64,000 nt of DNA, from contig NZ_JBHTDE010000001.1 in the NCBI RefSeq assembly GCF_042666655.1, positions 744,001-808,000 on the forward strand, read 5' to 3'. Under the pieces are notes generated by a model that made no database searches, was not told where the DNA came from, and saw only the letters and a list, made by a program, of their open reading frames with translations. A program made the translations under genes and the position numbers. This document shows positions 35,329 to 43,752 of this stretch, one piece after another. This stretch comes from Paracraurococcus sp042666655 (GTDB lineage Bacteria; Pseudomonadota; Alphaproteobacteria; Acetobacterales; Acetobacteraceae). Every line of letters begins with the position of its first letter. Position 1 is the first letter of the stretch.

Positions 35329-36675
35329 ATGAGCCACCTCGTCCACCGCAGCCTGCGGCAGGATCCGCCCATCGCCGTGCGCGGGGAGGGGATCTACCTG
35401 TATGACCGCGACGGCCACGCCGTCATCGACGGCTCCGGCGGCGCCGCGGTCGCCTGCCTCGGCCATGGCGAGCCCCGGGTGATCGCGGCGATCAAGGCGC
35501 AGCTCGACCAGCTCAGCTATGCGCATACCGCGCTGTTCTCCTGCGAAAGCGCCGAGCGGCTGGCCGACATCATGGTCGGCCATGCGCCGGGCGGGCTGAC
35601 GCATGCCTATTTCTGCTCCTCCGGCTCCGAGGCGAACGAGGCCGCGATCAAGCTGGCACGGCAGTATTTCCTGGAAGTGGGCCAGCCCCAGCGCACCCGC
35701 TTCATCGCGCGGCGGCAGAGCTACCATGGCAACACGCTCGGGGCGCTCTCGGCCAGCGGCAACGCGATGCGCCGGGCGCCCTATGCACCGCTGCTCTCGC
35801 CCGCCTTCAGCCATGTCTCGCCCTGCTACGCCTACCGTGACCGCGGCGACGACGAGACCGACGCACAGTATGTCGCGCGGCTGGTGGCCGAGCTGGAGGC
35901 CGAGTTCCAGCGGCTCGGCCCCGACACGGTCATCGGCTTCATCGCCGAACCGGTGGTGGGTGCGACGCTCGGCTGCGCCACCGCGCTGCCCGGCTATTTC
36001 GAGGGCGTGCGGGCGGTCTGCGACCGGCACGGCGCGCTGCTGATCCTCGACGAGGTGATGAGCGGCATGGGCCGCACCGGCACGCTGCATGCCTGGGAAC
36101 AGGAAGCGGTGACGCCCGACATCCAGATCGTCGCCAAGGGGCTCGGCGCCGGCTACCAGCCGATCGGCGGCATCCTGGTGCATGGAAGGGTGATCGAGGG
36201 GCTGGCCGCCGGCAGCGGCGCCTTCATGCATGGCCATACCTACCAGGCGCACCCGGTGGCCTGCGCCGCCGCCGTCGCGGTGCAGCAGGTGATCGCGGAG
36301 GACGGGCTGCTGGACAACGTCCAGGCCATGGGCGCGCTGCTGGAGCAGCGCCTGGTCGAGCGCTTCGGCAACCACCGCCATGTCGGCGACATCCGCGGCC
36401 GCGGCCTGTTCTGGGCGATCGAGTTCGTCACCGACCGCGCGACGAAGCAGCCCTTCGACCCGGCGCTGAAGCTGAACGAGCGGGTGAAGCGGGAAGCCTT
36501 CGAGAATGGCCTGGCCTGCTACCCGATGGGCGGAACGATCGACGGGCGGCTTGGCGACCATGCCATCCTGGCGCCGCCCTATATCGTCACGCCCGACCAG
36601 GTGGACATGATCGTCGACCGCTTCGGCGCGGCGGTGGACGCGGCGCTGGCCAGTTGCAATCCGGGAGCAAGGTGA
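35329..36675 (+). CDS. Class III pyridoxal-phosphate aminotransferase
   Basis: 448 residues from the ATG at 35329 directly after GGAGGAAGC. Class III features: FCSSGSEANEAAIKLARQY for phosphate binding, RRQSYHGNTLGALSASG, LLILDEVMSGMGRTG with the cofactor Asp, and the Schiff-base Lys in QIVAKGLGAGYQPIGG. The family converts omega-amino acids or diamines using 2-oxo acids. The stop overlaps the start of an amino-acid binding protein gene (TGATG), so transport and transamination of the same amine or amino acid is a reasonable inference. The substrate is unknown. Confidence 0.9.
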   Translation: MSHLVHRSLRQDPPIAVRGEGIYLYDRDGHAVIDGSGGAAVACLGHGEPRVIAAIKAQLDQLSYAHTALFSCESAERLADIMVGHAPGGLTHAYFCSSGSEANEAAIKLARQYFLEVGQPQRTRFIARRQSYHGNTLGALSASGNAMRRAPYAPLLSPAFSHVSPCYAYRDRGDDETDAQYVARLVAELEAEFQRLGPDTVIGFIAEPVVGATLGCATALPGYFEGVRAVCDRHGALLILDEVMSGMGRTGTLHAWEQEAVTPDIQIVAKGLGAGYQPIGGILVHGRVIEGLAAGSGAFMHGHTYQAHPVACAAAVAVQQVIAEDGLLDNVQAMGALLEQRLVERFGNHRHVGDIRGRGLFWAIEFVTDRATKQPFDPALKLNERVKREAFENGLACYPMGGTIDGRLGDHAILAPPYIVTPDQVDMIVDRFGAAVDAALASCNPGAR

Positions 36676-37682
36676 TGAAGGCGTGGCTTCTCGCGGCGAC
36701 CATCGTCGCCGCCGCGCTGGGCGGCGCCGAGGCGCAGACCTTGGCCGCGGTGAAGCAGCGCGGCACGCTGAACTGCGGCGTCTCCCAGGGCTTCGCGGGG
36801 TTCTCCGCGCCCGACAGCCGCGGCGAATACCGCGGGCTGGATGCGGATTACTGCCGGGCACTGGCCGCCGCCGTGCTGGGCGACGCCACCAAGGTCCGCT
36901 TCTCCCCGCTCACCGCCCAGGCGCGCTTCACCGCGCTGCAGACCGGCGAGATCGACGTGCTCTACCGCAACAGCACGCAGACCTTCCTGCGCGATGCCTC
37001 GCTCGGCCTCAACCAGGGGCCGGTGAATTTCTACGACGGCCAGGGCTTCGCCGTCCGCCGCGATGCCGGCGTGGACAAGGTGCAGCAACTGGACGGTGCC
37101 AGCATCTGCGTCGCCCAGGGCACCACGCATGAGCTCAACCTGAGCGACGTCTTCCGCGCCCGGGGGATCAAGTTCAGCCCGGTGGTCTTCGAGCGTGTGG
37201 ACACGATGTACGACGCCTTCTTCGCCGGCCGCTGCGACGCGATGACGCAGGACGCCTCGGCGCTGGCCGGGGCGCTGACGGTCGCGCGAGATCCGGCCGC
37301 CTACCGGGTGCTGGAGGAGGCGATCAGCAAGGAGCCGCTCGGCCCCTTCACCCGCAACGGCGACGACCAATGGGCCAACATCGTGATGTGGCTGCACATG
37401 GGCCTGCTGGAAGCCGAGGAGGCCGGCGTCACCCAGGCCAATGCCGAGGCGCGCGCCAAGGAGCCCAACGCCACCGTGCAGCGGCTGACCGGCGCCAGCG
37501 GCGAATTCGGCAGCCGGCTCGGGCTCGACAACGGCTGGATGCTGGCGGCGCTGAAGGCGGTGGGGAATTACGGCGAGATCTTCGAGCGCAATGTCGGCCA
37601 GGGCAGCCCGCTGAAGCTGAAGCGCGGCTTGAACGGCCTCTGGACCCAGGGCGGGTTGATGTATGCGATTCCGTTTCGCTGA
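36675..37682 (+). CDS. Amino-acid ABC transporter binding protein, AapJ/BztA type
   Basis: A 335-residue periplasmic protein with a signal peptide of about 20 residues (MKAWLLAATIVAAALGGAEA). The lobes contain RGTLNCGVSQGFAGFSAPD, then YRGLDADYCRALAAAVLGD, RFTALQTGEIDVLYRNSTQT and FYDGQGFAVRRDAGV. These are near-diagnostic of general L-amino-acid binders such as AapJ or BztA. The usual length is about 340, as here. No aapQMP-like permease or ATPase genes follow, so it is a stand-alone binder. The ATG at 36675 shares its A with the aminotransferase stop codon. Confidence 0.9.
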   Translation: MKAWLLAATIVAAALGGAEAQTLAAVKQRGTLNCGVSQGFAGFSAPDSRGEYRGLDADYCRALAAAVLGDATKVRFSPLTAQARFTALQTGEIDVLYRNSTQTFLRDASLGLNQGPVNFYDGQGFAVRRDAGVDKVQQLDGASICVAQGTTHELNLSDVFRARGIKFSPVVFERVDTMYDAFFAGRCDAMTQDASALAGALTVARDPAAYRVLEEAISKEPLGPFTRNGDDQWANIVMWLHMGLLEAEEAGVTQANAEARAKEPNATVQRLTGASGEFGSRLGLDNGWMLAALKAVGNYGEIFERNVGQGSPLKLKRGLNGLWTQGGLMYAIPFR

Positions 37683-37767
37683 CCCGGGCTGGCAACCTTT
37701 TCCGCAGGCGTCGCGTTTCGTTGCCGGAAGCCGGGGCGTGCCTGCACCGGCCGAAGGAGGACCAGTC

Positions 37768-37959
37768 ATGGACAAGGATCGCATCGAAGGCGCTGCCAAG
37801 CAGGTCAAGGGCGCCGTGAAGGACATGGCCGGCAAGGTCACCGGCGACACCAAGCTGCAGGCCGAAGGCAAGGCCGACAAGGCCGAAGGCAAGGTGCAGA
37901 ACACCGTCGGTGGCGCGAAGGATGCGGCGCGGGACGCCGTCGACCCCGACCGCACCTGA
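37768..37959 (+). CDS. CsbD family stress-response protein
   Basis: A 63-residue hydrophilic protein. The CsbD pattern is visible: MDKDRIEGAAKQVKGAVKD at the start, then repeated amphipathic segments rich in Lys, Ala and Gly (TGDTKLQAEGKADKAEGKVQ). CsbD-like proteins are abundant general-stress proteins of unknown mechanism. A strong GAAGGAGG lies 8 nt before the ATG at 37768, so it is probably highly translated. A 10-bp hairpin with a GCAA loop follows the stop by 7 nt. Confidence 0.9.
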   Translation: MDKDRIEGAAKQVKGAVKDMAGKVTGDTKLQAEGKADKAEGKVQNTVGGAKDAARDAVDPDRT

Positions 37960-37966
37960 ACCGGAC

Positions 37967-37990
37967 GGCCCGGCGGGCAACCGCCGGGCC
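37967..37990 (+). terminator. Strong hairpin terminator after csbD-like gene
   Basis: GGCCCGGCGG and CCGCCGGGCC form a perfect 10-bp stem around a GCAA (GNRA) tetraloop, 7 nt after the stop codon at 37959. Only two T follow, as is common in very GC-rich genomes. Its position and stability fit an intrinsic terminator for this short, highly expressed gene. Confidence 0.65.
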
Positions 37991-38550
37991 TTGACCCGCG
38001 GGTCGTCGGCCGGGGCCGCCTTGACGCCTCGGCTGTACCATGGCTGCGAGCGATGCCCTCATGGGCTCCCCCGTTTGGCCATGGCCGGGAATTCCGCGCT
38101 GACCTGACCTGCCCGATGCCGGCTTGCCACGTCGCGGTTGTCGCCAATCGGCGCCTCCCCCCCCCCCTAAAACGTTGCTGCAGCGGCCGGCCGAGGTTTC
38201 CCACGGCAACCGTGTGGCGCCCCGTGCCCGCGGCAGGTTCGTGCGGGCGGCCGACCTCGATCCGGCGTTCCGCCTGTCGCGGGCCAGGATGTGGAAGCCG
38301 CATCTCCAGTCGACCGTGATCGGCTACGCGACCCAAGTACCGGGACGAATGATATCGGCTACGACAGGCTGGCCGTGGCAATCGCGGCGGCTCCGGGGCG
38401 ATGACCAAGCATTTCACAGGATGGCATTCTGCTGATGCGGCAGGAGTCACCGCTTTACGATTTCGCAACCCCATCCCGACGAGACTGGGACGCCAGGCGG
38501 CCGTGATGCCGCCGCCCGGGCAGGCCAGCCAGGAAGGGTGGTGCGACGGG
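37991..38550. other. 560-nt region without recognisable gene
   Basis: The space before the first pyruvyltransferase-family gene. It holds a run of 11 C at 38157-38167 followed by TAAAA, and a 10-bp direct repeat ATCGGCTACG at 38319 and 38354. A frame is open from 38401 in phase with the pyruvyltransferase gene, but its first 50 codons show no similarity to the family and lack a ribosome site. The region is locally less GC-rich than average, and may be a long leader or the eroded edge of an acquired segment. Confidence 0.4.
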
Positions 38551-39993
38551 ATGACCCTGCGCGTGAGATATGTCGGGCTGGACCGCATCGCCGCGGTCGT
38601 GGCGCCCACGGACCGTTGCATCGCGGTGCCGGAATACCTTTTTGCCGCGGCACAGCAGCTTTGGCCGGACCGCAACGTGCTGCCCTATTACGGGCTGCAG
38701 CCGGACGATCCGCTGCCCGACCTCGCCATCCTGCACAAGGCGCTGCTGAACCGGCTGAGCCGGCCGGCGCTGCGGGCGATCCTCGATGCCGGGCGGCCGG
38801 TCTTCGCCTCGGAGGATTTCCTGCTGGTCCGCAGCGCCTTCTGCGTCGCGGCCGATTCGGTGCGGCTCGACTGGCTGGAGGACGCGGCACGGCTGCGCGC
38901 CTGGGCGGCCGCACCGGCGCCGCTGCCGCCCGACCCCGGCGGCACGGCGCTGATCGCCTCGGCCTACGGGCTCGGCAATATCGGCGACGATGCGGTGACC
39001 CTGGTCGCCGGGCGGATCGCCGCCCAGGCCGGCTTCCGCCGGGTCATCCTGGCTGGCGCCGTCGCCAGCTTCGACCTGGTGCGGGAGGCCGACCTGGTGA
39101 TGCTGGGCGGCGGCGGCCTGCTGTACGACACCGCCGATGGTGGTGCATCCCAGGCGCAGAACGTCGCCTATTACGCCGGCCTGCTGCGGCATGCGCAGGA
39201 TCTCGGCCGCGCCACGGCGGTGCTCGGCATCGGGGTGCAGGGCATCCACACGCCGCTCGGCCGGACAGCCTATGCCGCGGTGCTGCGGCGCGCCGCGCAT
39301 GTCTCGGTGCGCGACCCGGGCGACCTGCAGGTGCTGCGGGAGGAGGTGGGGGTTGACCAGGCGGTGCTGGCCGCCGATCTCGGCTTCGGCCTGGCCTCCT
39401 GGGCCTGGCCGCCGGCGCCCGCGCAGCCGCGGCGCCTGGCGCTGGTCGTCCCCAGTGTGCTCAGCGCCCGGCTCGGGGCAGAGGCGGATGCCGCCTGGAT
39501 CGGCCTGATCCACGCCCTGGGCGAGGCGCAGGAGGTGGTGATCGTCCAGCATAGCGACGACGACCGCGCGCTCTGCGCCCGGCTGGCCGATGCGACCGGC
39601 GCCCGGCTGGAGGTGCTGACCCGGCACGGCGTGGTGCACAGCGCCGAACTCTACCACCGGGCCGCGACGGTGGTCACCGCACGGTACCACGGCCTGATCT
39701 TCGGCCTGCTGGCCGGCTGCCGGATGCTGCCGGTGACCACGCCCGGCGGCAAGCAGGGCAGGCTGATCCGCTGGGCGCTGCCCTCGCTCGGCGGCGCGCT
39801 GACGCCGCTCGACCGCTTCCTGGGCGGCGAGCCGGCGGCGCTGCTGGCCCAGGCGGCGCAGCCCGACCCGTCCGAGGTCGCCGCGCTGCAGGGGCGGGTG
39901 ATGGAATTGCCGGGCCAGCTTGCTACGGCATTGGGTGCCCGGCCGCGGCTGGAGACGACGATGGAGGCGATCCGCGCTGCGCTCGCCGCGTGA
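38551..39993 (+). CDS. Polysaccharide pyruvyl transferase family protein
   Basis: 480 residues from the ATG at 38551. The family signature ASAYGLGNIGDDAVTLVAG is at about residues 132-150, followed by DLVMLGGGGLLYD and SVRDPGDLQVL. The C-terminal part has ARYHGLIFGLLAGCRMLPV, the substrate-binding His region. Members add pyruvate ketals to sugars of surface polysaccharides, or are glycosyltransferase-like relatives. An N-terminal part of about 130 residues precedes the core and is not recognised. It is the first gene of a polysaccharide region and faces the methyltransferase gene convergently. Confidence 0.83.
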   Translation: MTLRVRYVGLDRIAAVVAPTDRCIAVPEYLFAAAQQLWPDRNVLPYYGLQPDDPLPDLAILHKALLNRLSRPALRAILDAGRPVFASEDFLLVRSAFCVAADSVRLDWLEDAARLRAWAAAPAPLPPDPGGTALIASAYGLGNIGDDAVTLVAGRIAAQAGFRRVILAGAVASFDLVREADLVMLGGGGLLYDTADGGASQAQNVAYYAGLLRHAQDLGRATAVLGIGVQGIHTPLGRTAYAAVLRRAAHVSVRDPGDLQVLREEVGVDQAVLAADLGFGLASWAWPPAPAQPRRLALVVPSVLSARLGAEADAAWIGLIHALGEAQEVVIVQHSDDDRALCARLADATGARLEVLTRHGVVHSAELYHRAATVVTARYHGLIFGLLAGCRMLPVTTPGGKQGRLIRWALPSLGGALTPLDRFLGGEPAALLAQAAQPDPSEVAALQGRVMELPGQLATALGARPRLETTMEAIRAALAA

Positions 39994-40010
39994 GTGTGGG
40001 GGGAGAATGA

Positions 40011-40104
40011 GGCAAGGCCAGGGAGGAAGGATTCTCCCTCGATCCGCCTTCACTTCCCTGGGTCGCTGCTCGCCGCGCGGCAAGTGCCAAGCCCGCAGGA
40101 ATAG
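40011..40104. repeat. Dispersed intergenic repeat, family I, copy B
   Basis: About 94 nt beginning GGCAAGGCCAGGGAGGAAG, identical to copy A for the first 19 bases, with CTTCACTTC and GCTCGCCGCGCGGCA following in the same order. A short AGGGAG/CTCCCT hairpin is present, but the large second hairpin of copies A and C is missing, so this copy is truncated. It lies between the stops of two convergent genes. Confidence 0.72.
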
Positions 40105-40141
40105 CCGGCCAAGGGGAGATCTGCGTGTGGAAGCGAACGAT

Positions 40142-40155
40142 CTTGCCGCGGCAAG
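40142..40155. repeat. Perfect 14-bp palindrome
   Basis: CTTGCCGCGGCAAG reads the same on both strands with no spacer, 23 nt beyond the 3' end of the methyltransferase gene and outside repeat copy B. It could be a protein-binding site, or the tip of a bidirectional terminator. No other copy was noticed. Confidence 0.4.
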
Positions 40156-40177
40156 CGTCCTGCTCTGCCCGGGCGGA

Positions 40178-41422
40178 CTACCGCACCAGGATCTCGACGG
40201 CCTCGATCGCCGCCTGGAAGCCCTCCTCGCAGAACAGGCGCACTTCCAGCGTCTCCATGTCCCGCTCGCCGCCGAAGGGTAGGTCGAGCCAGGCGCCGGC
40301 CACGCCGATCATCCCGCCATCCACCTGCCGTTCGGCCAGCAGGTGCCGCCCCGTGCCGCAGGCGACATCCATGCGGGCGCGTCCCTGCGCCGGCAGGCCG
40401 GCGCGGAAGCGCAGCCGGGCGAGATAGGTGCCTTCCGCCAGGGTGATGTAGGGGCCGAACAGGCCGGTGCCGGCGGCACCTTCCAGCAGGATCGCATCAC
40501 CGTCCCGCCGCCCGACCACGGTGTTCAGCCGCGTGTCGCCGCCACCGGCACGGAACACCGGCTGGTCGTGCCGCCGCGCTTCCCAGAGGGTCAGCCAGCC
40601 GGGATCGGCGCAGGCCTGGCGCAGCCCGTGCCAGCCGCATTCGGCCAGGGCACGCGCGAAATAGTCGTCGCGGAAGCCCAGCTCCAGCCAGCCGTTCCTG
40701 CGGATGGCCCAGAGCGAATTGCCGTCCAGCCGCAATCCCCAGGGCATCGGGAAATCCTGGGTGATGGGCTCGCCGGCGAAGAAGACGCGGCCTTCCGGCA
40801 CCACCGTGTCCTGCAGCGCGCGCAGCAGGCGCAGGTGGTCGGCGCAATGGTGGAAGCATTCGTAGAATAGCGCGGCATCGAAGCGCCGGTCGCAGCGCTC
40901 GGCCCAGAGGAAGTCGTCGTTCACCACCTCGATCTCGACGCCTTCCTGCGCGGCGCGGCGGCGGATCAGCTCGCAGAAGCGTGGCTCGATATCCACCGCC
41001 GTGACCCGGTGGCCGAGCTTCGCCAGGGCCAGCGTGGCGTTGCCCCAGCCGGGTCCGAATTCGACGATGCGCGAGCCCGGCGGCAGCGCCATGGCGCGGA
41101 TCAGCCAGCCGATCGCCATCAGCTGCTCGCCGGTCGTCGTCGAGCTGCCGGTGGAGAAGGGGAAGGGGCGGCGGAGCGCGGCCTCGATGTCGAAGGCGGT
41201 GACCTCGTTCGCCGTCTCGTAGTCGCGGCCGGCAATGTCGCGGTAGAGCGCCAATTGCGCCTGGCGATAAGCTTCCGAGAAGGGGTCGGGCGGCAGGCCG
41301 CCCGGCGGGTCCATCCGGAGGCCGTCGAAGACGGCGCGCATGGCGTCGTCCGACACCGCCTCGGCGCGGTTGCACGCCTCGATCCTGGCATCGAGTTCCT
41401 GGGTGCTGCGGATCACCTGCAT
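40178..41422 (-). CDS. SAM-dependent methyltransferase with extra C-terminal domain
   Basis: 414 residues from the ATG at 41422, with GGGGAGA about 8 nt upstream. An N-terminal helical part (about 1-110) leads to a class I methyltransferase core: motif I VEFGPGWGNATLALAKLG, the acidic loop VTAVDIEPRFCEL, then VVNDDFLW and FYECFHHCADHL. After about residue 280 comes a 130-residue beta-rich domain beginning near QPVFRAGGGDTRLN that I do not recognise; it may bind a glycan. Location between a pyruvyltransferase-family gene and a damaged gene suggests methylation of a surface polysaccharide. Confidence 0.8.
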   Translation of the reverse strand: MQVIRSTQELDARIEACNRAEAVSDDAMRAVFDGLRMDPPGGLPPDPFSEAYRQAQLALYRDIAGRDYETANEVTAFDIEAALRRPFPFSTGSSTTTGEQLMAIGWLIRAMALPPGSRIVEFGPGWGNATLALAKLGHRVTAVDIEPRFCELIRRRAAQEGVEIEVVNDDFLWAERCDRRFDAALFYECFHHCADHLRLLRALQDTVVPEGRVFFAGEPITQDFPMPWGLRLDGNSLWAIRRNGWLELGFRDDYFARALAECGWHGLRQACADPGWLTLWEARRHDQPVFRAGGGDTRLNTVVGRRDGDAILLEGAAGTGLFGPYITLAEGTYLARLRFRAGLPAQGRARMDVACGTGRHLLAERQVDGGMIGVAGAWLDLPFGGERDMETLEVRLFCEEGFQAAIEAVEILVR

Positions 41423-41495
41423 GCGGCCTGTCTCCCCTTTTGGTGCGGCGGGCGCCGGCATCATCACGACCAAAGGGTTAAGCAACCCCTTCGCC

Positions 41496-42386
41496 TCAGT
41501 CCCGGGGATGGGCGATCTGGCCGAGCACGACCCAGGGCTGGGTTTCCGAATTCGCCTCGCTCGACAGCCAGGAGCTGCGGATCTCGACGCCGTCGGCATG
41601 CTCGCGCGTGCCGAGCGCCACCTGGCGCAGCAACAGCGGCTTCAGCACCGCCAGGCGCCCGGCGTGCCTGGCGTGCAGCGCCCACAGCCCGGCCGCGGGG
41701 CTTTCGCGCAGCGCCCGGAACAGCCGGAGCGTCAGCCCGGCGTGGAAATTCCGGAAGGCATCGCTCAGGCGCGGCCGGCCGCCATCGCCGGTCCGGCGGA
41801 TGCCCAGCGTGTCGGCCTTGCGGGTCTCGCCCAGCCCTTCGATCGTCCCGGTGACCAGCGCATAGGCCGCCATCCCGCGGTCGATCGCCGCGGCGATATC
41901 CAACTCCGGCAGCCAGGGCGCAGCATGGGCCAGGGCCAGCAGCGCGGCGCTGTGGCAATCCACGTGGATGTCGCGGCTGCTGCGCAGGCCCATCAGGAAG
42001 CCGCCGGCCTCCCCGGTTTCGGGGTGGTGCAGCGGCTGTTCGAATTGCAGCAGCACCTCGACCAGGGCGGCGAGGTCGGCGCGGTAGCGGGCCTCCCCCG
42101 TCGCCCGCAGCATGGTGGCGGCGGCCATGATGACGAAGGCGATCTGGCGGGAAAAGACCGTGTTCTCGCCGCGCCAGAAGCCGTCCATGAACTGCGCCCG
42201 GTAGGCGTCGAGGCAGCAGTCGGCCAGGCCCTTCGACTCGGCGGCCAGGCCCCGCGGCGCCGCCGCTTCGCCGGCCGCCAGCACGGCGAAGCATTCGGCG
42301 AAGGCGTTGATCTCGACGCCGTAGTCGTAGGAGACCGAGAGATCGCGCGGCCAGGCCTCGGGCGGTGCCGCGGCGGCTTCGCGCAT
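41496..42386 (-). CDS. Unrecognised protein, C-terminal part of a disrupted longer gene
   Basis: An open frame of 296 codons from an ATG at 42386 with AGGAA 7 nt upstream. It is mainly alpha-helical in appearance, with blocks SVSYDYGVEINAFAECFAVL, RGENTVFSRQIAFVIMAAAT, SSRDIHVDCHSAALLALA and DAFRNFHAGLTLRLFRALRE, suggestive of an alpha/alpha-barrel. The frame continues upstream in phase across a single TAG (42396-42398) into the end of the disrupted segment. Reading that TAG as Trp (TGG) would join the two parts, so this is probably the 3' part of a longer gene that can still be translated. Function unknown. Confidence 0.6.
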   Translation of the reverse strand: MREAAAAPPEAWPRDLSVSYDYGVEINAFAECFAVLAAGEAAAPRGLAAESKGLADCCLDAYRAQFMDGFWRGENTVFSRQIAFVIMAAATMLRATGEARYRADLAALVEVLLQFEQPLHHPETGEAGGFLMGLRSSRDIHVDCHSAALLALAHAAPWLPELDIAAAIDRGMAAYALVTGTIEGLGETRKADTLGIRRTGDGGRPRLSDAFRNFHAGLTLRLFRALRESPAAGLWALHARHAGRLAVLKPLLLRQVALGTREHADGVEIRSSWLSSEANSETQPWVVLGQIAHPRD

Positions 42387-42395
42387 CAGGCGTTC

Positions 42396-43398
42396 CTAGG
42401 CCGCGGCCTCCGCATGGATGCCGCCGGCGGTCAGCAGCTTGTCCTCGGCCACCACCAGCCGGGCGCCGGCCGGGGAGGTTGTAGGCGGCGACCACCCGGT
42501 GCTGCCGGCCCGCATCCCGCTGCACCACGCGCAACTCGCGCAGTCGGCCGGGGTCGAGCGGCCGGGTGTGGATGGCCAGCGCGAAGCCATGCATCTCCTC
42601 CTGCCCGATGCCGTAATGGCTGGCACGCTCGGCCGGCAGCACGAGGCTGCCCGGCGCCTCCGCCCGGTGCCAGCGCGCCACGCCCTCCGGGCCGAGCAGG
42701 CCGATGCGGCCGTAATGCACGTTGTTCTCGCCATGGCTGAGGTTGTCATGGCCGATGCTGAGGGTGACGTCGGCGACCGCGATCCCCGGGTCGAGGTCGA
42801 GCGCCGCCTCGACCCGCACCCGCATGGAGCCGGCCGCGACGCGATGGGTGCGGGTGGTGCGGCCGAGGCGGTGGCGGGTGCCGTCCACGTCGAAATGCAG
42901 GTCGCCGGCACGGTGGGCGCGGAGGACCCCGTCCTCGAGCCGGCTGCCGGATTCGCTGATCGCCTCCCCGACATCCAGGGAGAAATGCCGGTCGCCGTGG
43001 CGGAAGCTGACGTAGTTGCCCGTCAGGTACAGGTTCCGCGCGGCCCGCCCGTCATGGAAGCGGATGCCGAGCATGCCGCAGCCAGGTCCCCGCCTGATCG
43101 TCGCCGGCTGCGCGTTCCAGCCGCGGCGCGCCGATGCGGCGGAAGATGAAGGGCCCGTCGCACATGTCGATGAGGAAGCGGAGGATCGCCGTCGTCTCAT
43201 CCGGGGATTGCCGCCAGAGGGCGGGGTGGGAGAGCAGTTCGAGGACCTTGGCGTTGTCGTCGGCCGAGGCCGAGACGTCGCCGCCGGCCGATATTCGGTT
43301 TCCACCACGGCCCGGGTGAGGCCGGGGGCGCCGGCGCACTGGCGGAACCGGCGGCGGAGGAGGATGGCGGCTGCTTGCGCAGGGGCCGGCGCGGACAA
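42396..43398 (-). pseudogene. Frameshifted 5' part of an unrecognised polysaccharide-region gene
   Basis: A coding-like segment whose sense moves between frames. It opens with a TTG at 43398 (AGGAGA upstream) and reads TRAVVETEYRP, then changes frame near 43280 to DNAKVLELLSHPALWRQSPD. It changes again in a G-rich stretch near 43085 to GIRFHDGRAARNLYLTGNYV, a long region continuing to HRVVAAYNLPG. It shifts a third time near 42475 to ARLVVAEDKLLTAGG, and meets TAG at 42396. Each segment has protein-like composition only in its own frame. Either the gene is decaying or the assembly has indels in GC-rich runs. Confidence 0.65.
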
Positions 43399-43471
43399 GG
43401 GATCGCTCTCTCCTAGCTACCTCATGGATGCTCTGAGCGATACGGCAACGGACGCTTATACCGGGTTGAGG

Positions 43472-43500
43472 TTGTGGCTGCCCGCGATCCGCAATATATA
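43472..43500 (+). promoter_or_regulatory. Candidate sigma-70-like promoter
   Basis: TTGTGG (43472-43477), a 17-nt spacer and TATATA (43495-43500) lie in an AT-rich part of the 354-nt gap before the pyruvyltransferase gene at 43753. The predicted leader would be about 245 nt. The rest of the gap (43399-43752) contains no recognisable gene. Confidence 0.4.
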
Positions 43501-43752
43501 TAGAACCGTAATGGTCTGGACCGGCGGCGGCCCCGGTGAGGAGTCTGGCAATCAAGCGTACATCAAGCCAGGGCACAGTTCGGCAGGCCGATGACCGCGA
43601 GAAAATTCGGCCGGTCGGTTGCGTGGCGAGGTTGCCCTGCCGAGTGCTCCGGAACCACAAATATTAGCCGGAAGGCAATGGGAAACTTGTAAGCAATGGT
43701 TGTGCATCTACCGGTCCTGGTCGATGTTGAATCGCGTGCTGATGGGGGATGA

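Noticed and set aside
38401..38550. Upstream extension of the pyruvyltransferase-family protein to an ATG at 38401
   Set aside because: The 50 added residues have no similarity to the family and no ribosome site; the ATG at 38551 is a better start.
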